A stretch of 64,000 nucleotides of DNA, from contig NZ_CP102931.1 in assembly GCF_024734665.1 (NCBI RefSeq), positions 494,001 to 558,000 on the forward strand, given 5' to 3'. Within the stretch, counting starts at the first letter, position 1. Each line of letters opens with the position of its first letter. The stretch comes from Variovorax paradoxus. GTDB taxonomy: Bacteria; Pseudomonadota; Gammaproteobacteria; Burkholderiales; Burkholderiaceae_C. The position numbers and the translations under genes are program-made. Positions 48,451 through 58,354 of this stretch are shown piece by piece. Below the pieces are notes generated by a model, which worked only from the letters and a program-made list of their open reading frames with translations, had not been told where the DNA came from and made no database searches.

Positions 48451-49266
48451 TCACTGCTGCGGCCTCGCCTCGGCGGCGGCCTGGGCGGTCTGCCGGGTCT
48501 CCTGCCGGAAGGGAATGACGAGCAAGTCGGCGGTGGAGGTTTTCGGCATCAGCTTCTGCTCGAGCTGGCGCTCGCGCTCCTCGATGGCCAGCAGCTTGGC
48601 CTTCTCGGGCCCGTGCTCCTTGATGGAGAAGGCCTTGCTCACGCTGCCCTTGCCCGCGGTGTAGGTAATGGCGAGCCAGTAGCCCGGGTGGCCCGGGTTG
48701 GGCGCCTTGAAATGCACGCCGCTCACGCCGCTGGAATTGGTGCTGCGCCTGATCTCGGACTTCGAGCGCTTGGGCGCCAGCAGTTCGGAGTGGCTGGCCG
48801 GCGGGCTCTTGCGGATCGTTTCCTCGGCCGGATGCAGCTTTGCCAGCCCCGCCATGCGCTCCAGCTGTCGCTCGCGCTCCTCGATGGCCAGCGCCTGAGC
48901 GGCCTCGCCCACCAGGTTCACGGGAAAGTCGGTGCGCAGGATCTCGTCCTGCCCGATGTAGGTCTTGGCAACCCAGGCGCGCACCCTGCCGCCCGAGGCG
49001 ACCTGGCAGAAGACGCCGGACACGCCGGTGGTGTTGTTGATCCGCAGCTTCTCGGCCCGGGTGCGCCGCGGCACCGGCGGCACGCTGCGCACCACGCCGT
49101 CGCGCCAGTTCTGTGCCTGCAGCAGCGCCTGCTCCTCGCCGCCGTAGCTGGCGCGGCCGAACTGCTTGTAGTAGCGCGTGCCATTGCGCACGATCGACAC
49201 CTCGAAGCCCCAGGCACGAGGGTAGATGCCATACATGGCGGCGGGGTTGGGAATACCTTTGGGCAT
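48451..49266 (-). CDS. AP2-like domain protein, copy 2
   Basis: A 271-residue paralogue of the preceding gene, colinear over almost its whole length. It has the same opening, the same three AP2-like units (about 12-56, 75-135 and 173-238) and a different, neutral C-terminal tail. The two genes lie head to tail on the minus strand, 242 bases apart, a recent tandem duplication with clear divergence at the ends. Function unknown; a small DNA-binding or nucleoid-type protein is the simplest reading. Confidence 0.65.
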   Translation of the reverse strand: MPKGIPNPAAMYGIYPRAWGFEVSIVRNGTRYYKQFGRASYGGEEQALLQAQNWRDGVVRSVPPVPRRTRAEKLRINNTTGVSGVFCQVASGGRVRAWVAKTYIGQDEILRTDFPVNLVGEAAQALAIEERERQLERMAGLAKLHPAEETIRKSPPASHSELLAPKRSKSEIRRSTNSSGVSGVHFKAPNPGHPGYWLAITYTAGKGSVSKAFSIKEHGPEKAKLLAIEERERQLEQKLMPKTSTADLLVIPFRQETRQTAQAAAEARPQQ

Positions 49267-49447
49267 GGTGGCTTCGGCTTGCGTCGCTCTCTGTTGCTTG
49301 CGGTACCGCAGCGTTCGGAAGGCGCGGTTCCTGAGAGGGATGCTAGGGATTGCGAGGCGGCCGGGGTATCACCGGAATCCGTAGTAATCGTGACTGCCGA
49401 AGTCACGCCTGAAGAACAAAGTTCTACATCGAGAGCCGGGCAGGCCG

Positions 49448-52126
49448 CTACCTGATCACCCCGAGCCTGCGCGCGATCGCCACCGCCTGCGTCCGGCTCT
49501 TCGCGTCCAGCTTCATGTTGATGTTGCGCAGGTGCGTGCGCACCGTGCTGTCCGACACGAACAGCTTCTCCGCCATCGCGTTGTTCGAGTAGCCCTCGGC
49601 CAGCAACTGCAGCACGCGGATTTCCTTGCGCGTCAGCGGCTCCTTCATGGCGTTGTCGCCGGTCGGCGCCTCCGCTTCGCCTGCTACCGCCGGTCCCACG
49701 GCTTGCAGCAGCCGCTGCAGATGGTCCGCCAGGATCGGGTCGTTGGTGCTGCTGCTGCGCGCGCCTTCATGCTGCGCCGCCGCATACCGATGCACCAGCA
49801 TTCCCACGGCCGGCCCTTCGTCGAGGATCAGCCGCATGAACCCTTCCTGGCTTGCCGTCTGCAGCACTTCGCCGAATTCATCGACGGCGGCGGTCACGTC
49901 GCCGACACGCTGCAGCGCCAGCGCGCGCAGCACCTTGAGCTTGAGCACGCGCCGGTTGCGGGCCGAGGCCAGCGCGGCGTGCAGCTCCGCGTCGAGCACG
50001 CCCAGCGCCGCGCGCGCATCGCCGAAGGTGATCTCCCAGCGTGCCTTCGCCAGCGCGAGGTAGTCGAGGTCGTGCGCGGGCAGGCGCTGCCGCTGCTCGC
50101 GTTCCCACAGCGCGGGGTCGTCGGCGCGCAGCAGCTCGTCGTGCGAGGCGGGCCCGTTGCCCTGCAGCAGCAGCATGCGCGAGCGCTCCAGCTTGGCGCC
50201 CGCCACCACGCGCGGCAACTGCCGGTGGTGGCCCAGGTATTCGAGCTCGGTCAGGGCCTGGAAGGCCGCGTCGATGTCGCCCGCATGGAAGGCGAGGCGC
50301 GAGCGCATCACATGGCTCAGGATCATGTGGTCGGGCAGGCCCACGTCGCGCGCCAGCGGCAGGTACACGTTCAGCAGGTGCTCGGCCTGCACGAGCTGGT
50401 TGGTTTCGTACACGGCGCCTGCGTACAGCACGCCGGCCCATGCATTGCCGTGGCTGTGGTTGTAGGACACCGCATGCGTCGAATCGACCGCCATGCGCAG
50501 CCGCGCGGTGGCCTGCCGCAGCCGGCCTTCGTGCAGGTCGAACAGGCCCGCCAGCGACTCGGTGTACATGCGGTTGAAGGTGCTGTTGCCCTGCTCGCGC
50601 CGAGCCACGTCGAGCAGGCGCCGCGCTTCCTGCTGGTCGCCGCGCACGGCCAGGATGTGGGACATGGCGTTGAGCAGCACGCTGTCGGCAAAGGCCAGGC
50701 CGGTGGGCAGGCGCGCCAGGCTCGGGCGGCCGGCTTCGTAGGCCTCGTCGTGCCGGTCCTGCATGGCCAGCAGCAGGGGCACCAGCGTGTGGGCGCTGGC
50801 GCGCACTTCGGCAATGGGGCTGTCGAGGCAGCCCGATTGCTCGAGCTGCCGCATCGCATCCCATGGGCCATGGGTGAAGCAGGTGGCCCAGAGCGAGATG
50901 GGCTGCAGGAACGGGTGTTCGCGCAGCTGATGCTCGGGTATGGCCGAGAACCAGCGCGCCAGCATGCGCATGCGGCCCTGTTCGAGGAACTGCGTCGCGT
51001 AGCTGTCGAGCAGGGTCAGCGCATACGGGTGGTCGCCGCCTTCGATGGCATGGTCGATGGCAGGCACGGGGCGGTCATGCGCTTCGTACCAGCCCGCCGC
51101 CGCCAGGTGCAGGCGCTCCAGCTCGCCGGGTTGCTCGCGCGCCAGTTGCGCGCGCAGGAAGTCGGCAAACAGGCTGTGATAGCGCCATGCATCGCCGTCG
51201 CCGCTCACGGGCGTGACGAACAGGTTCGACGCGGCCAGCCGTTCGAGGATGGCCGCGCAGTCCACGCGCGGGCACAGCGCCTGGCACACCGACGCGTCGA
51301 GCTGCCGCAGGATGCTGGTGCGCAGCAGAAAGTCGCGTATCTCCTGCGGCTGGTGCGCGAGCACGTCTTCGGCCAGGTAGTCGGCCACGGCGCGGTCTGA
51401 GCCTGAAAAGCGTTCGACAAAACCGCTCGTGGTGCCATGCCGCTCCAGCGCCATCGACGCGAGCCAGATCGCGGCCACCCAGCCTTCGGTCTTGCGGTGC
51501 AGCTGCGACAGCATGTCGGCCGGCAACGCCTGGGTTGCCTGCACTTGGCGCAGGCTGAAGAAGGCGCTGGTTTCTTCGAGGCTGAAGCGCAGGCGGTCGG
51601 TGTCGATCTCCATCAGCTGGCCGCGCGCGCGCAGGCGCCCCAGGCCCAGGTCGGGCAGGCTGCGCGAGCCGATCACGATCTGCCCGCGTCGCGGCAGGTG
51701 CTCGATGATTTCGCGCACCAGCCCCAGCACGGCCGGCTCCTGCACTCTTTCGAAATCGTCGAGAAACAGCGTGAAAGGCGAGTCGTGCGCGGCCAGCGCG
51801 GCCACAGCATCGAAGGGCGCATTGGCGAGCGGCTCTTCCACACCCAGGCGCTGCACGGCCTCGGCCAGGCAGGCGAGAAAACGCGATACGTCGTTGTCGG
51901 CACGGTCCAGCGTGAGCCACGCGGTGGCAATGCCCTGCGCCTCCATGCGCTCGCGAATCTGCGCCATGGCTGTCGTCTTGCCGAAGCCGGCCGGCGCCCG
52001 CACGAGCACCAGCTTCACGGCTGCCGAGGCGATCTCCTCGCTGATAGCGGTGCGCAGCACCTGCGTGGCGACGAAGGCCGGGGGGTTGAGCTTGGTTTCG
52101 AGAATCCGGGGTGTGGGGGACTGCAT
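49448..52126 (-). CDS. LuxR-family (LAL/MalT-type) transcriptional regulator
   Basis: A large ATP-binding LuxR-type regulator, 892 residues. The N-terminal NTPase has Walker A APAGFGKTT (residues 44-52) and Walker B FTLFLDDFE. A winged-helix and long helical-repeat sensor region follow (about residues 330-800). A C-terminal LuxR helix-turn-helix (LTRKEIRVLQLLAEGYSNNA, then DSTVRTHLRNINMKL) ends the protein. MalT-class proteins activate transcription when ATP and an inducer are bound. It diverges from the SDR gene, with operator site C beginning 18 bases upstream of its start. It is the best candidate activator of the acyl-CoA regulon here; the inducer may be an acyl-CoA. Confidence 0.9.
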   Translation of the reverse strand: MQSPTPRILETKLNPPAFVATQVLRTAISEEIASAAVKLVLVRAPAGFGKTTAMAQIRERMEAQGIATAWLTLDRADNDVSRFLACLAEAVQRLGVEEPLANAPFDAVAALAAHDSPFTLFLDDFERVQEPAVLGLVREIIEHLPRRGQIVIGSRSLPDLGLGRLRARGQLMEIDTDRLRFSLEETSAFFSLRQVQATQALPADMLSQLHRKTEGWVAAIWLASMALERHGTTSGFVERFSGSDRAVADYLAEDVLAHQPQEIRDFLLRTSILRQLDASVCQALCPRVDCAAILERLAASNLFVTPVSGDGDAWRYHSLFADFLRAQLAREQPGELERLHLAAAGWYEAHDRPVPAIDHAIEGGDHPYALTLLDSYATQFLEQGRMRMLARWFSAIPEHQLREHPFLQPISLWATCFTHGPWDAMRQLEQSGCLDSPIAEVRASAHTLVPLLLAMQDRHDEAYEAGRPSLARLPTGLAFADSVLLNAMSHILAVRGDQQEARRLLDVARREQGNSTFNRMYTESLAGLFDLHEGRLRQATARLRMAVDSTHAVSYNHSHGNAWAGVLYAGAVYETNQLVQAEHLLNVYLPLARDVGLPDHMILSHVMRSRLAFHAGDIDAAFQALTELEYLGHHRQLPRVVAGAKLERSRMLLLQGNGPASHDELLRADDPALWEREQRQRLPAHDLDYLALAKARWEITFGDARAALGVLDAELHAALASARNRRVLKLKVLRALALQRVGDVTAAVDEFGEVLQTASQEGFMRLILDEGPAVGMLVHRYAAAQHEGARSSSTNDPILADHLQRLLQAVGPAVAGEAEAPTGDNAMKEPLTRKEIRVLQLLAEGYSNNAMAEKLFVSDSTVRTHLRNINMKLDAKSRTQAVAIARRLGVIR

Positions 52127-52143
52127 GCGGTGCTGCTGAAATC

Positions 52144-52188
52144 CCGTCGTTTCCGACGATGTGTGCGGCTGATTCTGCTTCCTAAACT
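52144..52188 (+). promoter_or_regulatory. Regulon operator/promoter site C (one mismatch)
   Basis: CCGTC (52144-52148, one mismatch to TCGTC) and GACGA (52155-52159) are six bases apart, followed by TGTGTG. TAAACT at 52183-52188 is a fair -10, 23 bases on. It lies between the divergent LAL regulator and SDR genes, so one site could serve the SDR promoter and also affect the regulator's own expression. Confidence 0.7.
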
Positions 52189-52231
52189 GGCTGTGGACAA
52201 ACCCGTCAAGACACCTCAAGGACACCAGCAG

Positions 52232-53014
<783 letters not shown>

Positions 53015-53159
53015 GCGGTTCGACCCTCCGCACTCTCGCGCTCGGACATACCTCTTATGGGGGATGTGCAGGTGCGCACCTTCCGATTGAATTCGCAGCC
53101 AGAGGCAGCATGGCCGGCCGACGCATCGGCCGCACCAGGTGCCACTGGAGGGGAATTCG

Positions 53160-56100
53160 ATGAGCGCTATCGACGAAGAGGTGGCCAGGCGCCGTGCCGC
53201 ACTGGGAGATCCTGCCTTGACAGGTTCGACCCAAAAGTGGGGGCTTGCGCTTTCGGGTGGTGGCATCCGCAGCGCAACCTTCTGCCTCGGCGTCTTCAGC
53301 GCGCTCGCGCGGCGAGGGGCGTTGCTGCGCTTCGACCTGATGTCTTCGGTGTCGGGCGGCGGCTATGCCGCCTCCATGCTCGGGCGGCTCTTCAGCCGGG
53401 CGCGCAATCGCGCGGATCTCGATCGCATCCAGGACGAAGTCGGCAAGGCAGGGTCGAGCTGGTTCATCTGGTGGCTGCGCGCCAACGGTCGCTACCTGAT
53501 TCCGCGCGGGCCGCTCGACCGCACCTTCGCGGTGGCGCTGTACCTGCGCAACCTGCTCGGCGTGCACGTGGAGCTGGGCCTGGTGTCCGTGCTGGCGGGG
53601 CTCGCGCTTGCAGCGCTGAATCTGGTGGTCTGGTGGGGCATGGCGGAAGTGGGGTACCTGCCCGGCATCGCGGGCTACTTCCAGTGGCTGGCCGAGTGGC
53701 TGCCGTCGTGGACGCCGGTGGTCTGGCTGGCGCTGCCGGTGGTCGGGGTGTTCGTGCTGGTCCATGCGTCGGCATATTGGGCCGTGCCGTGGGTGGCGGC
53801 CACGCGCCAGCAAGGCGGCGTCTGGAGGATCTGCCTGGGCGTGCTTGTCGCGAGTGCCCTGCTGCTTGGGCTGGGCCTGACATTCGGAGATATCCGCAGC
53901 GAGACCGGCGACGATCTCAGGAACTTTCTCTGGAGCGGTTTCGGCGTGCTGATCGCCGTCTGGTTCTTTGCCGTGCGTCTGGCGGATGGCGTGTTGACGG
54001 AGTCCGAGGACCGCGGCACCCACCAGCCGCAGCCCGACAAGGCGCGGAACCTCCTGACGAACAAGCTCGCCTTCAGTTTTCGCGTGCTGATCGTCGTGCT
54101 GGCGGTCGGGCTGGCCGATCGGCTCGCATGGCACGTGGCGTTCCAGCAGATCGGGCTGGCGAGCGCGGGCATTTATCTCGCGATGGCAGCGGCAGTGTTG
54201 CGTGTGGTGCTGCCGCTGGCGTCGAACCTGGTGCCGGGGCGGTCGACGTCGAAGGCCCTCATGGCCATTGCGCATCTGCTGGGCTATTTGCTGGCCTTCC
54301 TGCTGTTCGCGTGGTGGGTGTCGCTGGTGTACAAGGCCGTGCTCGGCGGGCTGTTCGTGCCGCGCCAGGACCTGGCTTTTTCCGATGCATGGCGCATCTG
54401 GGGGCTGCTGCTGGTGCCAGTGGTGAGCTATCTCTGGTGCACGGGCAAGACGCCGGCGTTCCTGAACCTCTCGTCGCTGCATGCCTTCTATCGGGCACGG
54501 CTGATCCGCAGCTATCTGGGTGCGGCCAACGCGCAGCGTTTCGGCCAGCCTTCGGCGCAGGGCGCGTACGGGGTTCTGGGGGCGTTGGACTCTGTGCCGG
54601 CCGTGTTCCCGCCAAACCTGGACACCGCCTCGGTCAACACCATCGTTGCGGACGATGACGCCGATCTTGCGCACTACAAGCCGCAGGCCTCAGGAGGACC
54701 GGTCCACCTGCTCAATGTGTGCCTCAACCAGACCAAGGACCCGAGGGGGCAGCTCTTCAACCAGGACCGCCGCGGCCTGTCGTTGACCGTGGCATCGGGC
54801 GGCCTCATGCGAGTGGGGCAGGAAGAGTGGAAGGAGCTGAAAGGCAGCGACACGCCGATGACGCTCGGCAGCTGGATGGCCGTGTCGGGTGCCGCCGTGG
54901 CACCGGGCCTGGGCAAGCTCACGCGCGGCGGCGTGGCTGCGCTGCTCGTGTTCGCGGGCGTGCGGCTGGGCTACTGGTGGCGCCAGCCGGAGAAAGACAA
55001 GAAGCATTGGTCGGATTTCCTGACCAAGTCGTGGGGCCTGATGCGCGAGACGCTGGCGATTTTCGAGGGCAAGGAAGGCCGCGACTGGTTCATGACCGAT
55101 GGCGGGCATTTCGAGAACACCGGCGCCTACGCGTTGCTCTCGGAGCGCGCGGAAGTCATCGTCGTGGTGGATTGCGGAGCCGACCCCGACTACACCTTCG
55201 GCGATGTCGAAAACCTGGTGCGCAAGGCGCGCATCGACTTGCAGGCCGACATCGAGTTCCTGCGGCCCCGGCGGGCACTGCCGGGCGAGGTTCCGCGAGG
55301 GCTGGCGTCGGAGCCCTCGGGCTTCTACGGTGCGCTGCACGCATTCGGCTCGCTGCAGGAGCTGGCCTCGAACGCGAGCAATGCCTGCCTGGCGGTGGCC
55401 CGGATCAACTACGCCGACAGGGACGGAGTTGTGGAGGTCGGGCCGAAGCTGACGCGGGAGCGCGGAATCCTGCTGATCGTCAAGCCGAACATGTGCAAGG
55501 GCCTGCCCATCGATCTTCAGAACTTCAAGCGGGCAGCGCCAACCTTTCCCCAGGAAACGACCGCCGACCAGTTCTTCTCGGAAGCGCAATGGGAGAGCTA
55601 CTTCCGGCTCGGGCAGGTCCTGGCGCAAGACCTGAGCCCGGCATTCATCGAAGCTCTGCGCGCGGACTGCGTCAAGAACGAACCGGCGCATTTCGTGCCG
55701 GACGACTGCTCGGTGGCCCTGTCGGGCGCTGCGCTGAACGGCGACGAAAAAACGGCGCGCGGACGCATCATCGGCAGCGTGGGCGCCACGGCGGTGGGCG
55801 CGTCGATCGGGCTGGGCGCGGCGGCGACGCTGGGTGTGTCCGCGTGGCAGGCGATCGACAGCGTGAAGGTGGGGAGTGCCAGCCGCGTGGACAGGGAGCG
55901 CAAGGCGCTCGATGAACTGAGCGATCTCTGGAGCAAGCTGCCCGTGGCTCTTCCTGCGAATGCCAGGCCCATGCAGGTCGCTCCCCAGCTCGAGGCGCTG
56001 GCCAGCGAACTTCTCAAGACCGCGGACACGCTGTGCCCGGCCGGCGAGGTGGACTGGTTCAAGCGCTCCGAGCTGGCCAAGCGCATCTACGCAGACACCC

Positions 56101-57014
56101 TCGCCGAGTGCAGCAAGGTGGTGCCTTATGTCTTTTCTCGCGCTTGCAAGGGGCTTGTGGAGGCGGAGCATCCGGAGGCGCAGAGCGGGCTTGCCGCCTG
56201 CCTCAAACAGGGGCCGGACAAGGTCGCCAAGGAGCCGCTGCCGCGCTATTGGGGCTATGACTATTCGGCCGCGGCGCCGCTCGATGGCATGCACCTTTGC
56301 AGTTCTTTCCGTGCCGAATTGCTTGTGGCCCGTAATCACTATCTGACGGATTACGGAGAGGCTGGCGATCAGAGCGCTTCGCCGTCCGGGAAGGATGCAG
56401 GAGCGTCGAAATCGGACGGTCTTGGTGAGCGTCGCGCATGTCCCACGGTAGAGACGAAGCCAGCCGGGGCTCCGCCGGCGGTGGGTGCTCCTCCCGTGAA
56501 TGCGCCGGTTCCGGCGCCGCCGCCCGCGCCGGCGGCTTCCGCGCCCGCCCCGGCTGTACCTGCCGCATCGCCGCCTTCCGCCGCGCCACCTCCCGCCGCG
56601 CCGCTTGCACCGGCTGCTGCCGTGACGGCGCGAGCCACCTCGGCACCTGCGGCGACGTCTGGCAGCGAGGGCCCGAAGAGTGAAATCTGCAAGGGCGTGC
56701 AGGTCTACATCCAGATTTACGACGGCAGCCAGAGAGACGCCGCACGCACCTATCGTGAGGGTTGGCAGGGCATGGGCGCCAGCGTGCCTCCGATCGAGAA
56801 CGTCACGGAGTCGGCGCGCAAGAACAACCTCCCGCCGCCGAGGCAGGTGAGCCAACCCACGGTGCGCTATCACGACAAGGCATCGATCGGTTGCGCCTAC
56901 GCGCTGCGCCGCGATGCCAATTGGTCTGTGGAGCCGCTGTCCCCCCGACTCAAGCCGAGCAACCGCACCGTCGAGGTCTGGATTCCGACCTCGGCGTCAC
57001 TCTCCGCGAAGTAG
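53160..57014 (+). CDS. Giant patatin-like protein with inserted membrane domain
   Basis: A 1284-residue protein. The N-terminus is patatin-like: oxyanion loop SGGGIRSA (residues 32-39) and nucleophile elbow SVSGG with Ser65 (the first Gly of GxSxG is Ser). The catalytic Asp partner, DGG in FMTDGGHFENTG, appears only at residue 647. Between them lie about eight hydrophobic segments (residues about 130-450). After the patatin part come an Ala/Gly-rich hydrophobic stretch (about 865-900), a Pro/Ala linker (about 1100-1165) and a C-terminal domain with VYIQIYDGSQRDAARTYREG. It is probably a membrane-bound phospholipase or acylhydrolase. GGAG precedes the ATG at 53160. Confidence 0.75.
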   Translation: MSAIDEEVARRRAALGDPALTGSTQKWGLALSGGGIRSATFCLGVFSALARRGALLRFDLMSSVSGGGYAASMLGRLFSRARNRADLDRIQDEVGKAGSSWFIWWLRANGRYLIPRGPLDRTFAVALYLRNLLGVHVELGLVSVLAGLALAALNLVVWWGMAEVGYLPGIAGYFQWLAEWLPSWTPVVWLALPVVGVFVLVHASAYWAVPWVAATRQQGGVWRICLGVLVASALLLGLGLTFGDIRSETGDDLRNFLWSGFGVLIAVWFFAVRLADGVLTESEDRGTHQPQPDKARNLLTNKLAFSFRVLIVVLAVGLADRLAWHVAFQQIGLASAGIYLAMAAAVLRVVLPLASNLVPGRSTSKALMAIAHLLGYLLAFLLFAWWVSLVYKAVLGGLFVPRQDLAFSDAWRIWGLLLVPVVSYLWCTGKTPAFLNLSSLHAFYRARLIRSYLGAANAQRFGQPSAQGAYGVLGALDSVPAVFPPNLDTASVNTIVADDDADLAHYKPQASGGPVHLLNVCLNQTKDPRGQLFNQDRRGLSLTVASGGLMRVGQEEWKELKGSDTPMTLGSWMAVSGAAVAPGLGKLTRGGVAALLVFAGVRLGYWWRQPEKDKKHWSDFLTKSWGLMRETLAIFEGKEGRDWFMTDGGHFENTGAYALLSERAEVIVVVDCGADPDYTFGDVENLVRKARIDLQADIEFLRPRRALPGEVPRGLASEPSGFYGALHAFGSLQELASNASNACLAVARINYADRDGVVEVGPKLTRERGILLIVKPNMCKGLPIDLQNFKRAAPTFPQETTADQFFSEAQWESYFRLGQVLAQDLSPAFIEALRADCVKNEPAHFVPDDCSVALSGAALNGDEKTARGRIIGSVGATAVGASIGLGAAATLGVSAWQAIDSVKVGSASRVDRERKALDELSDLWSKLPVALPANARPMQVAPQLEALASELLKTADTLCPAGEVDWFKRSELAKRIYADTLAECSKVVPYVFSRACKGLVEAEHPEAQSGLAACLKQGPDKVAKEPLPRYWGYDYSAAAPLDGMHLCSSFRAELLVARNHYLTDYGEAGDQSASPSGKDAGASKSDGLGERRACPTVETKPAGAPPAVGAPPVNAPVPAPPPAPAASAPAPAVPAASPPSAAPPPAAPLAPAAAVTARATSAPAATSGSEGPKSEICKGVQVYIQIYDGSQRDAARTYREGWQGMGASVPPIENVTESARKNNLPPPRQVSQPTVRYHDKASIGCAYALRRDANWSVEPLSPRLKPSNRTVEVWIPTSASLSAK

Positions 57015-57037
57015 GGGACGCAAAGCGGGAGTCCAAA

Positions 57038-57082
57038 ATCGTCCGTTCCGACGACGCTGCGCCGCGGCACGGCGCCAACAAT
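57038..57082 (+). promoter_or_regulatory. Regulon operator/promoter site D (TCGTC-N6-GACGA)
   Basis: TCGTC (57039-57043) and GACGA (57050-57054) with spacer CGTTCC, then CGCTGC. A -10-like AACAAT lies at 57077-57082, 22 bases on. The thiolase ATG is at 57117. The 17-base core is identical to that of site E. Confidence 0.75.
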
Positions 57083-57116
57083 TCTCCAAACCCCAGACCC
57101 AGCCGGAGAATTCCCC

Positions 57117-58295
57117 ATGCCCGAAGCATTCATCGTCGCCGCCGCACGCACCGCCGGAGGCCGCCGCAACGGCCGCCTTGCCGGCTGGCACCCGGCCGAC
57201 CTCGCCGCGCAGGTGCTCAACGCCCTGGTGGAGCGCACTGACGCCGACCCCGCGCTGGTCGAGGACGTCATCATGGGCTGCGTCGACCAGGCCGGCGAGC
57301 AGTCTTCCAACATCGCGCGCAACGCGGTGCTGGCGTCGAAGCTGCCCGAATCGGTGCCGGCCACTTCGGTCGACCGCCAGTGCGGCTCGTCGCAGCAGGC
57401 GCTGCACTTCGCGGCGCAGGCCGTGATGTCGGGCAGCATGGACATCGTCATCGCCGCCGGTGTGGAAAGCATGACGCGCGTGCCGATGGGCATGCCCAGT
57501 ACGCTGCCGCTGAAGAATGGCCTGGGCTTCTACGTGAGCCCGCTCATGGCACAACGCTATCCCGACATCCAGTTCAGCCAGTTCACCGGCGCCGAGATGA
57601 TCGCCAGGAACTACGGCATCGAGAAGGACGAGCTCGACCGCTACGCATTCGAAAGCCACAAGCGCGCCATTGCCGCCACCCAGGCCGGCCTCTTCGAGCG
57701 CGAGATCGTGCCGATTGCGGTGCGCATGGCCGACGGCACCGAGCCCGGCGAGCTGCACACCACCGACGAGGGCATCCGCTACGACGCCACGCTGGAGAGC
57801 ATCGCGGCCGTCAAGCTCATTGCCGAAGGTGGGCGCTGCACCGCCGCCACCGCCAGCCAGATCTGCGACGGCGCGAGCGGCCTGCTGGTGGTGAACGAGC
57901 GCGGCCTGAAGACGCTGGGCGTGAAGCCGCTCGCGCGCATCCACCACATGAGCGTGATGGGCCACGACCCGGTGATCATGCTGGAGGCACCGCTGCCCGC
58001 CACGCAGCGCGCGCTGAAGAAGGCGGGCATGAAGATCGAGGACATCGACCTGTACGAAGTCAACGAGGCCTTCGCACCGGTGCCGCTGGCCTGGCTGCAG
58101 GCACTGGGCGCCGACCCGGCCCGGCTGAACGTGAACGGCGGCGCGATCGCGCTGGGTCATCCGCTTGGCGCCTCGGGCACCAAGCTGATGACCACGCTGG
58201 TCCACGCGCTCGGCCAGCGCGGCAAGCGCTACGGCCTGCAGACCATGTGCGAAGGCGGCGGCATGGCCAACGTGACCATCGTCGAGCGGCTCTGA
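57117..58295 (+). CDS. Thiolase family acetyl-CoA acyltransferase
   Basis: Final beta-oxidation step: thiolytic release of acetyl-CoA or propionyl-CoA from 3-ketoacyl-CoA. The 392-residue product has the nucleophile Cys89 in DRQCGSSQQA, the His of NGGAIALGHPLGASGT and the second Cys in QTMCEGGGMAN. All are intact. It is a lone gene with its own regulon site, unlinked to a FadB-type partner. Chain-length preference is not evident. Confidence 0.93.
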   Translation: MPEAFIVAAARTAGGRRNGRLAGWHPADLAAQVLNALVERTDADPALVEDVIMGCVDQAGEQSSNIARNAVLASKLPESVPATSVDRQCGSSQQALHFAAQAVMSGSMDIVIAAGVESMTRVPMGMPSTLPLKNGLGFYVSPLMAQRYPDIQFSQFTGAEMIARNYGIEKDELDRYAFESHKRAIAATQAGLFEREIVPIAVRMADGTEPGELHTTDEGIRYDATLESIAAVKLIAEGGRCTAATASQICDGASGLLVVNERGLKTLGVKPLARIHHMSVMGHDPVIMLEAPLPATQRALKKAGMKIEDIDLYEVNEAFAPVPLAWLQALGADPARLNVNGGAIALGHPLGASGTKLMTTLVHALGQRGKRYGLQTMCEGGGMANVTIVERL

Positions 58296-58354
58296 GCGCG
58301 GCGCGCCCGCGCTGCGGGGCGCCCGGATCGGCGATGCCAACATAATCGGGCCCC

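Noticed and set aside
46945..49266. Mobile element suggested by AP2-like domains
   Set aside because: No integrase, transposase, endonuclease, terminal repeat or tRNA gene nearby, and base composition matches the surroundings.
53160..57014. Type VI secretion effector module
   Set aside because: Patatin effectors (Tle) usually lie next to vgrG, PAAR or immunity genes; none is present here and the protein has many internal membrane segments.
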